A stretch of DNA of 64,000 nucleotides, from positions 80,199,026 to 80,263,025 of the forward strand of contig NC_087064.1 in NCBI RefSeq assembly GCF_963678635.1. Direction: 5' to 3'. The translations under genes were made by a program, and so were the position numbers. This document shows positions 44,863-53,842 of this stretch, in pieces (position 1 is the stretch's first letter; each line of letters starts with the position of its first letter). A model generated the notes under the pieces. That model did not search any database, was not told where the DNA came from, and saw only the letters and a list, made by a program, of their open reading frames with translations. This stretch comes from Symsagittifera roscoffensis (lineage: Eukaryota > Xenacoelomorpha > Acoela > Convolutidae).

Positions 44863-47378
44863 TCATTGCATAGTACTTTTATCCAAATTGGTGCATTTGG
44901 AAAATAAAAGTTTTGTATGAAATTTGAATATGTTTTCTCTGATCCAGAGTGTCCTTTAATGTTTTGTGTATGTGAGATATTAAAAGCTATGAGAATCATA
45001 CTTAAAGGGAGACAGGGAACTGTAGATTCCTTTAATTGGTATTCTAGAAGGTCTGTGTTTTCATTAATTGTTGTATTATTAAATTTTCGAAAATATCGGA
45101 GGAGTGTTTTATTTCCTAATATTGTTGTATCTGCCTTTACGGGTTTAGTTTTATATTTGTGCCATGATTTTAGTTGTCTAATTATTGGGACAAGATTTTG
45201 ATATTGTTTCAAAGTATTAATTGTAATTTTATCTGTTGGGGGGAGAAAAAAGTTTTCTATTTCTAATTTAGATAAAGGAATTGTATCAAGTGGGTCATGG
45301 AGGTCAAAAACTTGATTTATTGTGTATTTTGAATCGTTTGTTTGCGGTCCTGATAAATTTATTTTATCAGTTAAATTTTCTTTTTCAACTAACGGGAAAA
45401 GGTCTTTTTTATGCGAGTGTTGTTTTACTCGTTTTTGTTGGGTGATATTTTCTATCCATTGGGAGTATGGAATTGGTTTGAAAGTTGATGCTCCAAGTAG
45501 ATCAACTTCGTAGTGGTTATTTTGGCAATCTAAATAAAGTGGGAAGTGTTGTAGATTATTTATTTGTGATTGTTCAACGTCAGTTTTTACTGCAAATTTG
45601 CATTCTAGTCGGGTTGATGTTTCGTTTTCTGCAAGGTAAAATTTTATATTTTTGGGTATTTCAACTGTAGTTTTACGTGTAAGTAATTCAGGTGGTGTAT
45701 TTCGACTTAAAGTGTCTGGTAATGCAAGATTTTTTCCTGCTGTCCAAACTATATGTAAGTTTGGGAATTTCATTAGAATTAATTGAAATCTATAAACTCG
45801 GTGATTTGGATTAAATTTTTGTGTAAAGAGAAAAATGATTGGTTTGTGATCTGTGAATAGAACTGTTGGATGTTTTGATCCAAGTATCAGAAATTCATAT
45901 TCTGTTAGTGTATATATTATGGCTGTACATTCTCTCATTATAGTTGAGAGTCGTAGCTCTGCTTGAGTGAATAATCGAGAATTTGCTGATATAAGATTCA
46001 TTTTGTTTGTGCCATTGTGTGATTGTAATAATGCTGCGCCGATGCCAAAATTCGAAGCATCGCACATTGCATAGAATGGTTGATTTGGATCTGGAATTGT
46101 ATTCGAAATTTGTTCAGTTAAGAGTTTTTTAATTTCTTCAAATCGTGCTTGATGTTCTGTGTTCCATTCAAAATTAATTTGTTGTCTAAGTATATTATAG
46201 AATGGTCTTAGGTATAATTGCATTTTATAGACATATTTGCTTAAAAAATTTAACATTCCAAGGAATTCTTGGATTTTCTTTTTGTTTGTTGGTGGTTGGA
46301 GCTTCTGAATAGCATCAATGCGTGATTTTAATGGAGTGATCGTTTTTCTTTCTATATTGTGTCCTAAGAATTTAACTCGTGTTAAAAAGAAGTGTGATTT
46401 ATCGGGGGCGGCCTTCAGATTTTCGTTCTGAAGTATTTTGTGATAGTGTTCTAAAACATTAAACATTTCTTCTTTTGTCTGTGATTGCACAAAAACATCG
46501 TCTAAATAGGTGATTGCGTTTTTCTTGAGTATTAGTGGTCTAAAAATTTTGCTCATAAAAGCTGAAAACGCTGCTGGTCCTATGGATATTCCATAGAATA
46601 GGCGGTTGAATTCATATTGCTGATTTCCAATAACAAATTGTGTTAAGCGTCGCGATTGTTCATCTAGTGGCATTTGATTATATGCACTATTCATATCTGC
46701 GGTTGTAAAGTAATTTCCGTTTATTTTTGTTAAAATAACTTGTATTGGTTCAATAGGCCAATTGCATTTTGATTCGTCTATTAGTGAATTAAGATGTCTA
46801 GCGTCTAGAACTATTTTTAATGATTCTCCTTTTGCTAGGATGATAACAGGGTTGATAAATGTGTTACCTTTTGGTTGTTCTTCTTTGTTTACCGGTGATA
46901 TAATTTTGTATTGTTCTAAAATATCGAGTAATCTGTTCACTTTATCGTGTAGATGAATTGGTACTTTACTTGCTCTTTGTTTTTTGAAAACTGCGTCAGG
47001 TTTTAATGGGAGATGTAGTGATGAATTGATTTTGCCAACATCAAATTTGGATGTTGCATAGACTGATGAATATTTTATTAGCTGTTTGGCTAACTTATCA
47101 AATTCGTCTTGTGTTATTTGTGAATGTTGGAAGTTAAACATTGTTAAAAATTTCTGTTGATTTTCTGTATAGTTATTTATGTTGAATGTAGGTTTGAAAT
47201 ATGGGGTTTTTGTGAAATAATCTGTATTTCTTTTTTCATTACTTATTATATTATTTATGGATAATTCTTCATTAAGAATTGTGGATTGACAAATATCTAA
47301 TAATTGGAGTATATTATTTACGCGGTATGCTTTTTCGTGTACTGGTGATATCGTAGCGTTGGTTTCGCAATATCCCAA
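44814..47378 (-). CDS. Reverse transcriptase-RNase H polyprotein of element A
   Basis: An 854-codon open frame. The RT palm has VLDARHLNS, FTTADMNSAYNQMPL with its catalytic Asp, FYGISIGPAAFSAFM and YLDDVFV (YxDD). Connection KKKIQEFLGMLNFL; RNase H with CDASNFGIGAALLQ, RECTAIIYTL and FTDHKP. After a linker of about 250 residues comes the integrase HHCC finger (HTQNIKGHSG... CNDCIVCQ). The domain order RT-RH-IN is that of Ty3/gypsy. All RT and RNase H catalytic residues I can check are present, so the frame is intact over these domains. Confidence 0.95.
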   Translation of the reverse strand: MGYCETNATISPVHEKAYRVNNILQLLDICQSTILNEELSINNIISNEKRNTDYFTKTPYFKPTFNINNYTENQQKFLTMFNFQHSQITQDEFDKLAKQLIKYSSVYATSKFDVGKINSSLHLPLKPDAVFKKQRASKVPIHLHDKVNRLLDILEQYKIISPVNKEEQPKGNTFINPVIILAKGESLKIVLDARHLNSLIDESKCNWPIEPIQVILTKINGNYFTTADMNSAYNQMPLDEQSRRLTQFVIGNQQYEFNRLFYGISIGPAAFSAFMSKIFRPLILKKNAITYLDDVFVQSQTKEEMFNVLEHYHKILQNENLKAAPDKSHFFLTRVKFLGHNIERKTITPLKSRIDAIQKLQPPTNKKKIQEFLGMLNFLSKYVYKMQLYLRPFYNILRQQINFEWNTEHQARFEEIKKLLTEQISNTIPDPNQPFYAMCDASNFGIGAALLQSHNGTNKMNLISANSRLFTQAELRLSTIMRECTAIIYTLTEYEFLILGSKHPTVLFTDHKPIIFLFTQKFNPNHRVYRFQLILMKFPNLHIVWTAGKNLALPDTLSRNTPPELLTRKTTVEIPKNIKFYLAENETSTRLECKFAVKTDVEQSQINNLQHFPLYLDCQNNHYEVDLLGASTFKPIPYSQWIENITQQKRVKQHSHKKDLFPLVEKENLTDKINLSGPQTNDSKYTINQVFDLHDPLDTIPLSKLEIENFFLPPTDKITINTLKQYQNLVPIIRQLKSWHKYKTKPVKADTTILGNKTLLRYFRKFNNTTINENTDLLEYQLKESTVPCLPLSMILIAFNISHTQNIKGHSGSEKTYSNFIQNFYFPNAPIWIKVLCNDCIVCQLINLIQIKNK

Positions 47379-47931
47379 AAGTCCTAATGTACTTGATAAT
47401 ACAAGTTGGTAATGTTACTTGATAGGGTGTATTATTGTATACATGTAACGAAATAATATCTGAATTCGAGTTTTTCAAATATTTTATGGATGAAATTGTG
47501 ATTTTGAAAAATTTATGGATAGGTTTGAATTCAAAGTCTGACATATAGAGTTGTTGTTTATTTTGTTTTTTATCATATTGGTGAACTTGTTTTATTGAAA
47601 AATTATATATGTTTCCTGATAGTGGTTTCAGGTGTTTTCTTTGTTGGTTATATATTGGATAAAATTTTGAAAAGAATGGCGGTTGTTTATTTAATCTTTG
47701 AAAAAATGTTAGGGATTTGTCTTTTGTTTTTGTGTATTTATCTTTGATTAGTATTTTACTATTCAAAATGTTGATTGTTGGTATATATTTAGAGATAAAT
47801 GGTATTCCAATGATATTGTGTTTAATATCAGTGATATGAAATATTTGTTTAAATGGTTTATTTAAAATTTTATTTTGCTCTATTGTTCTTGTGGGGAGAG
47901 GAAATAATTGAATTTTTCCATAGTTTACCAA
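47314..47931 (-). pseudogene. Protease C-terminus and pol linker
   Basis: It continues the protease after an in-frame TAA at about 47941. It has an IIGIPFIS motif, matching the second conserved box of retropepsins, then about 150 Lys/Phe/Asn-rich residues leading to RT. It overlaps the RT frame by 65 bp in another frame, which could be programmed frameshifting or damage. Confidence 0.7.
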
Positions 47932-47940
47932 TGTTGATCC

Positions 47941-48375
47941 TTATGCTGTTGCTAGTTTACTGGAGGTTTCAAGAGGTGTTAGTTTTGGGTGTAATGTTTT
48001 TATCTCATTCCATGTGGGAATGTTTATTATGTTTGATTCTGCTCCTGAATCAATTAAAAAATCAATTTCAAGATCTGGTGGTTGAAATTCTTTGTTTCTT
48101 GGACTTTCTAAAAGAAATGGTATTGTCCAAATTTTTTCTTTGGGTTGTTCTTTTTGTATATTTTGATAGATGTGATTTGTATTCAAGCATTTTGTTTTGT
48201 CATTTTCATTGGATTGATTTGTAGTGTTGATTTCGTTAGTTTCTTGTGCCGTTTGTGTGGAATGGATGGGTTCAATATAATAATTGTGAAGGAGTTCTAA
48301 TTGATTTTCATATATATGTGATGAAAAAGGTTGTTCATATATAATAGGTTCGTAGTCATTTTCGACTGCTATCAT
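47941..48375 (-). pseudogene. Aspartic protease N-terminus (retropepsin)
   Basis: LEIDFLIDSGAESN carries the catalytic Asp-Ser-Gly. About 95 acidic/polar residues precede it. The frame ends at a TAA after KLATA, immediately before conserved-looking sequence, so the stop interrupts the protease. It could be a mutation or a readthrough site. Confidence 0.85.
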
Positions 48376-49215
48376 ATTGATGGAGATAGTGTTTTTTGTA
48401 TCACTTTCTGAATCTGATGATCCACAGTTTATTTGATTTAGTAGTAGTTTGTCATTTACTGTGTCATCAATACCTGGGGGGTCTGATGTTGTTTCTGGAT
48501 TTGATTGTACGTGATTAATATGTCTTTGATGTTTAGGTGTACTACTTCTGTGGCGATTGTTAGAATTATTATAATGGTTATTATTTCTGTGTGGTGATTG
48601 GGAATAATTTCTATAACGATTATTATAACTTGAATGTCGATTTTGTGAATTATTTCGTGATCTGTTTTGATAATTATTGTTTGGTCTGTTATAGTTTGAT
48701 CTGTTATATGAGTTATTCCTTGATCGATTGTTCGGGTAATTCTGGTTTCGGTTGTTTGAATAACTTCTATTTCGATTATTGGAGTAGTTTCTATTTCTAT
48801 TATATGATGAGTTTCAAGACTGATTGTTTGGATAGTATTTGTTCCTTGATTGGGAATTAGATCTAGAAACAAATTGTGTTGTATTTGAATTTGATCTGGA
48901 GTAGTTATTTCGACTATTTGGTCTATTGTAATGATTTTGTGACGAATTTTGTGTATTTCTTCGTTCTGGTGATCTTCCTCTATAACTTGAGTTATATGGT
49001 GATTGGGTTCTCGTGTAATTGGTATTGTTTGGAAGTGGTTTTCTTGAACTGTTGTTGCTGTATACATTTTTGTTTGGTAGATTTTGATCTTTCTTCATGT
49101 ATTGATAGAATGATTTTTTTGGTTCTTTATATTTTTGAGGTTTGTTTTGATTGTCCTGTTGTTTTTGTCTACATTCAGAAATACTATGTCCGTATCGTCG
49201 GCAATAATTACACCA
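48376..49215 (-). pseudogene. Gag zinc knuckle and Asn/Arg/Ser-rich nucleocapsid linker
   Basis: Opens directly after a TAA at 49216-49218 with CNYCRRYGHSISEC, a CCHC knuckle (C-x2-C-x4-H-x4-C). About 230 residues of Arg/Asn/Ser/Tyr-rich low complexity follow, shifting frame near 48816. The repetitive A/C-rich coding creates a long false Ile/Thr/His-rich frame at 49067-48456. The linker should bind RNA. Confidence 0.8.
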
Positions 49216-49583
49216 TTATTTGAAAGATGGTTTGCCTTTAAAGTTTGGGTGTTTTTCATAAATATTGAGTATTTCAGTGATTTTTTCAACGAGGTCTGTA
49301 TCTGATTCCTGTATATTGTTGATATTTGTGGTATTTGTTTCAATTCGGTTAACATATTGTAATTTCAGATTTTCTGTTTCTTCAAGTTTCATTGTGATTT
49401 CCGCTTGCTCTAGTTTGTCTACTAGTTTTCGAAAATCTAAATCGGGCTCTCGAATTGAGGAGGGATGGGATGCTCTCTTTTTTATTGCTATTTTCCTTAA
49501 TTGAGGTGTTAAGGTCATCATTAAGATTTCTGTCATTTTTGTGTTTTTATAGTCGTGTGTATTTAATGAATATGCTTTTCGAA
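49216..49583 (-). pseudogene. Gag C-terminal half
   Basis: Continuation of the gag capsid region in the -1 frame relative to the preceding ORF. It begins right where the first ORF stops at TAG 49584, with charged helical sequence (LRKIAIKKR, FRKLVDKLEQAEITMKLEE) and an end just before the zinc knuckle. The junction sequence CGAAAACTAG is A-rich and could allow slippage. Confidence 0.65.
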
Positions 49584-51026
49584 CTAGTTTTCGATACGTA
49601 CTGCTAATTGTTTGATGGTTTCATTTGGTAATCTGCGAATTTCATTACATAAAACTCTTTGTTGTTGTTTGTTTCTTTCGGAGTCAAACATTTTTGAAAA
49701 TTCTTGTGTAAATCTTTTCCAATTTGATTTTATTTCCCTAGGCAATACTGAAAACCATTTTTGGGCTGCGCCGTCTAAGGTTGTCTGTATCAATGCTCTG
49801 CGTCGATGTATCCAATTTTGATGTAGTGGCGTATTAATTGGTTCAGGTCCTATATTTAAAATTAAATTTGCTGTTACTGCATTTAAATAATCTTCTACAG
49901 AATATTCAGGGTCTGTTCCTGTGAATACCATTAATGGTTTGTTTGATGTTATTGATGATCCACCCATAAAGTATGGATTCATTGTCATTTGTAATGATTC
50001 TGCGGCATTTGGCATTTGTGAAAAATTTGAAAGTTGATTTTTTGTTATTTCGTGTTGTTGAAGGTAAAATGGGAGTGGTATTTCATTTTGCATTTGTGTT
50101 GGTTGATACGAGTGTGTAATCATTGGGTTTTGTGGCTGAATTGGTTGAAAAGATTGTGTATTAATTGGGTTTTGCATTTGTATTGGTTGTTGATTTTGTG
50201 TATCTGTTGGGTGTGGAGAAAAAATTCTATGATATGTATGTGGTTTCTGCACTCTTTGTCCACGATATTCTTGAGTGTATGGTGCAAATATATCTGGTTG
50301 TACATAATCATCATCAGAGGATAGATAATCCGTTTGATGAGATGCTTGTTTTTTATTTTTATTCTGTTGAAAGAATGGGTAATTTTCACTACGATCCTGT
50401 GGAGGATGTGAATTAGTTTGAAAATTTACTGAGTTGGTTGTTGCCATTGGATTATCCCAATATTGAGATCTTATCTGATTATTATTATTTTTTCGTGGGG
50501 GATAGTTTGTTTTTGATGAATGTGTGTAATTATAATTATGATCCGCAAAAGTGTTTCTTGTGAATGTTCTGCGTGTTTTTGACGGTATTGTCATGGGTCT
50601 ATATGTTTGATAATCTATTTGTGAATATTTTGGAGCAACCGAAGGTTTAACGGTTGATTGTAAGGTTACCTGTGCTAGTGAAGTGTTTGTATTTCTTGGT
50701 GTTGTTAAATTTGGACGTATCGGTGAAATACTTTGTTGTGTAGTTGTTGTTTGGACGATTTCTTCATTTATGAAGTGTGATGGTGTTTGAATATCTTGTT
50801 GAGTGAGGTTCCTAGTTCCATTAAGGTTTTCATTGTGTATGACGGTCGAATTTAAACTGTTATTTCGCGTATCGGGTAAAAATGTATTGTAGTTTAATGG
50901 TGTTGCATCAATGGATAATGGTATTACCCTTACATAATCTCTTACATAAGATATTGTACTTATTGCTGACTTGAGATTGATTGTGGGATATTTATGAATG
51001 CATAATGACACCATTCGGGGTCCCAA
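49584..51026 (-). CDS. Gag polyprotein N-terminal part with capsid domain
   Basis: 480 codons. The first 350 residues are Gln/Asn/Thr/Pro-rich and disordered, with several Q-P-I-Q-M-Q-N-P-type repeats (near 50090-50200). The last 130 form a retrotransposon gag capsid domain: FTGTDPEYSVEDYLNAV, TTLDGAAQKWFSVLP, WKRFTQEFSKMFD. The start is uncertain because the frame overlaps the end of ORF b by 67 bp. Confidence 0.85.
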   Translation of the reverse strand: MGPRMVSLCIHKYPTINLKSAISTISYVRDYVRVIPLSIDATPLNYNTFLPDTRNNSLNSTVIHNENLNGTRNLTQQDIQTPSHFINEEIVQTTTTQQSISPIRPNLTTPRNTNTSLAQVTLQSTVKPSVAPKYSQIDYQTYRPMTIPSKTRRTFTRNTFADHNYNYTHSSKTNYPPRKNNNNQIRSQYWDNPMATTNSVNFQTNSHPPQDRSENYPFFQQNKNKKQASHQTDYLSSDDDYVQPDIFAPYTQEYRGQRVQKPHTYHRIFSPHPTDTQNQQPIQMQNPINTQSFQPIQPQNPMITHSYQPTQMQNEIPLPFYLQQHEITKNQLSNFSQMPNAAESLQMTMNPYFMGGSSITSNKPLMVFTGTDPEYSVEDYLNAVTANLILNIGPEPINTPLHQNWIHRRRALIQTTLDGAAQKWFSVLPREIKSNWKRFTQEFSKMFDSERNKQQQRVLCNEIRRLPNETIKQLAVRIEN

Positions 51027-51739
51027 ACGTAGTCTGATTGTTCTGTGATGGCGGTATCATCGTTTGAATTTTGGGGTCTGAAATTTTTTCTTGCTTGTGA
51101 AATTAAATCTATATTATGTGTGAAATAATCTATTATAAACCATGCCAAAATTTTTTGTAAGTCATGTTTTGTATGTTGTGAAACTTCATCTTTAGTGAAA
51201 TTTTCTTTAATTATATGTAGAAAAGTTGAGAATAGTGTGATTTCATGTCGTACCTTTATATGTTTGGATGTCTCATTCGATGAGATATGCGGGATTAGGT
51301 TTTCATTTTCTAATATTGAAATATGACTATATATTATTACAAAAACTTCATTAGTAAATATGGAGTTTGCTCTTTGTGAGTTATGATATTGTATGCTTTT
51401 TATATATTCTGAGAATACTTTTGAAAATTCTAAATCAAGATCGTCTGTTTGAATTACATATTTGCGGTGATTCGGGTTTGGTGAGCTGAATTCTATGGTG
51501 TAGATTCCGTATTGTTGTGTTAAGTTACATATATTTTTCAGATAGTGATCAATAATCGGTCTTTTTATTTTTACATCTGGGAACTCTGTTTTACATGGGC
51601 TAATTCCGGGTTCAAACAAATTTAGAAGAAAGTTCTTACAAAGATCATGTTGTCCTCTATTATCGGGTGCATCTACTAGGAAGGGGTAGATATCGTCATC
51701 GTCTGGACTATCTTCACTTGGAGTGTGTGTTTGGCTCAT
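50960..51739 (-). CDS. Element A accessory ORF b (upstream of gag)
   Basis: 259 residues. The N-terminus is acidic (EDSPDDDD), followed by a globular, helix-rich body without recognised domain, and an acidic C-terminus. The ATG overlaps ORF a by 26 bp and the end overlaps gag by 67 bp, an arrangement of closely packed viral genes. It could be a gag extension (matrix-like) or an independent accessory protein. Confidence 0.65.
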   Translation of the reverse strand: MSQTHTPSEDSPDDDDIYPFLVDAPDNRGQHDLCKNFLLNLFEPGISPCKTEFPDVKIKRPIIDHYLKNICNLTQQYGIYTIEFSSPNPNHRKYVIQTDDLDLEFSKVFSEYIKSIQYHNSQRANSIFTNEVFVIIYSHISILENENLIPHISSNETSKHIKVRHEITLFSTFLHIIKENFTKDEVSQHTKHDLQKILAWFIIDYFTHNIDLISQARKNFRPQNSNDDTAITEQSDYVWDPEWCHYAFINIPQSISSQQ

Positions 51740-52181
51740 TTTTTCGTTTAATGACTGTTAATAGGTAATTATCGATGTGTCTAATTGCTTGATTCCAATT
51801 ATACAAGTGTACTGGTTTGTGTTTATATTGCTTTTTTATTCTTCTTTTTCCTCTTTTTGATGAATTTGAAGTTGTTTCTGAGTCTGAAAAATATAATTGA
51901 TCGTGAATGGGGCCATTTTTATCTATAGATTTTTTTAATTTATAAAGTTCGTCTAAATTGTTGGCTTCTGATTCTGAAAATGCGTTTCTATTTTTGGAAA
52001 ATTTTTTTCGTGTTATTTGTCTTTGTTTGGTTATTATTTTCTTTTTTAGTGTTTGTCGTTTTGTTCTAATATATCCAACTGTTTGTGTATGAGGTGTGAT
52101 TACAAGGTCGTATTTTTTGTTATCTATTTCACAGTTGTGTAAAACGATTGTTTGTTTGTTTCCTAGATTTTTAAATGACAT
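51714..52181 (-). CDS. Element A accessory ORF a (basic, first ORF)
   Basis: 155 residues, Lys/Arg-rich in two clusters (residues 40-65 and 110-120) with an acidic/Ser patch between. A nucleic-acid-binding or nuclear role is possible from composition only. It is the first ORF after the leader. No known family. Confidence 0.6.
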   Translation of the reverse strand: MSFKNLGNKQTIVLHNCEIDNKKYDLVITPHTQTVGYIRTKRQTLKKKIITKQRQITRKKFSKNRNAFSESEANNLDELYKLKKSIDKNGPIHDQLYFSDSETTSNSSKRGKRRIKKQYKHKPVHLYNWNQAIRHIDNYLLTVIKRKNEPNTHSK

Positions 52182-53431
52182 AAGGTTTAGGATGACGGAT
52201 GCAAAAAGTTGTTAGATGATTTCTATTTTCTTAAATTGTTAGTCCTTACGATTTTTTGGTTAGCTTAACCTGGGTCTATTTGTTCAGGGTTGGAGAGAAA
52301 AGTATATCGATTCCGAAGAATGATTTTTTACTTTCTCGTGGCTAGTATAAGCTAAGGTGTTAACTTACTTAATCTTACTTAGGGGTAGTGATTGTGTTCA
52401 AGGGTTGGAGAATAGTAAATCGATCCACAAGGTTCAGGTATAACTAGAACGCGAGTAGTTCGTTAGATACTATTTTAAATTTACTAAGTCTAAGATTTAT
52501 CCTGGGTCTGGTAAGAGGAGGGTTCAAGTGAAGGATGAATAACCGAAGTTCTTCACTGTTTATCCTAATTTGAATGATTAGTCTTGTTCAAAAATTTCTA
52601 TTAGTCTTGGGTTTTTTGAAAAGGTTGGATAGTGAATCGACGTTTGAGGTCGTTAGACACTAGCTAAGTGGGTGGGGGAGAACAAAATTGTTCTTTTTGA
52701 TCCAAGGATAGGCCTTGATGATCAAGTTTTTTAAATTTAATTAAATAGAAAATTAATTAAGATCCAAGGATAAGCCTTGATGATCTGATTTTAAAATTAA
52801 GTGAATTTAAGTTTAAAATGGTTTAAATTTATTTAAGAAAAGATTTAGTGTTTTAATGATATTAGTGAGCTTATGATTGCTGTTATGTTTTAGGTGATGA
52901 AGCTGGGACAACTGATGATTTTTTGATTACTAACAGTTTATTGTCATGCTACTAATTTTTGTTTTGATTTTCAATAAATATTTTCCAAACATGTTTTATA
53001 GAATACTGCAGAATTTTAGGAAAACGATCTGAGATCTTTTTATCGATCGTTATTGTATATTAATATTTTTGTTTAGCGCCTGAAATGATCATGAAGATTG
53101 ACTTCAAGATTTAAGTTTGCAAATGAAAATCTAAATTCCTTGCTAATAAGATTCTAAATATAAAAGTTTGTGTTGGCTTTTGCCGTACTATCATATAACT
53201 ATTTGGTAAGTTTCTACTTTGTCGTATGTCGTCTCTGGTTCGAGGTCTTCTTCCAATTCCGGGTTGTTCTATTATCGTTCGGAATATTGGCTTTGATCTA
53301 TTGAGTCGTAGAGACATTTCGATTAAATTATCGTTGTGTAACATTTTAAAACTGTTTTGTCTAAATTCTAATCTATTTTTGGTTAATTCTAAGCAATTAA
53401 GGTCTTGTTCGAGACTTATGGTCGCACCAGA
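52182..53431 (-). other. Element A leader (5' untranslated region)
   Basis: 1.25 kb between the 5' LTR and the first ORF, with no long frame. A motif GGTTGGAgaatAGTaaATCGA-like occurs three times (about 52290, 52402, 52623), and a 30-bp GATCCAAGGATArGCCTTGAT segment twice (52699 and 52762). Minus-strand GTAAGT sequences near 52371 could be donors for spliced env mRNA. The element B leader shares some motifs (63000-63290). Confidence 0.6.
53410..53429 (-). promoter_or_regulatory. Primer-binding-site-like sequence of element A
   Basis: Two bases after the LTR end (AACTCA), the minus strand reads TGGTGCGACCATAAG, beginning with the TGG complementary to a tRNA CCA end. Element B has TC then TGGTGCGG at the same place. 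The matching tRNA was not identified. Confidence 0.55.
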
Positions 53432-53842
53432 TGAGTTATAACCGATGGTCTTAACTCATAGAGTAATTTCGGATAGGGTACACCGTCTGCTCGTCACGCT
53501 ATCTTATTTTCGGCCGGATAGATTCGTGCAACTTCTTAGTCTAATACCGATCCTAATCTTACTCTTATACTATTCTAGTCTCAGGTTGTTTAACTAGTCT
53601 CTGCTAGGCTCAATAGAGCTAGGGTATACTGGTTTATTGCGGCTGCTGAAGTTCTCTTGGAGAGGCAACTAATTTCTAAGTTAAATTCAAATCTCTCTGG
53701 TGCTGAAATTACAAGTAATTTCAGCACTTACAAATAAGTGGGTTGTTAGTTAGATGGATCATGATTGGTTAATATTAAATACTTTACAGTGGTAAAATAT
53801 CTAATTTATCCAATCATAAAATGTAGTTTAGATCAGGTTCCA
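53432..53842 (-). mobile_element. 5' LTR of element A, 411 bp
   Basis: TG..CA ends on either strand, identical in length to the LTRs at 33525 and 34261, and differing from the latter at about one position. The inner side meets the primer-site-like sequence. The outer side meets ATAG followed by element H RNase H sequence, the other half of the target site found at 34257. Confidence 0.95.

Larger units (their letters stand above)
36927..53842 (-). mobile_element. Element A: large env-bearing Ty3/gypsy element
   Basis: Minus-strand order: 5' LTR (53842-53432), primer-site-like sequence, 1.25-kb leader, two accessory ORFs, gag, zinc knuckle, protease, RT-RNase H, integrase, two membrane ORFs, a long envelope-like region and two further ORFs. 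Coding extent is about 15 kb, well above the 5-8 kb common for gypsy elements. The coding strand is rich in A and C and poor in G. A handful of frameshifts and stops break gag, pro, integrase and env, so this copy is probably inactive, though recent by its LTRs. A 3' LTR directly abutting the interior is not found. Confidence 0.88.

Noticed and set aside
48456-49067. 203-codon Ile/Thr/His-rich minus-strand frame
   Set aside because: Out-of-frame reading of the repetitive Asn/Arg/Ser-rich nucleocapsid linker; composition follows from A/C-rich codons.
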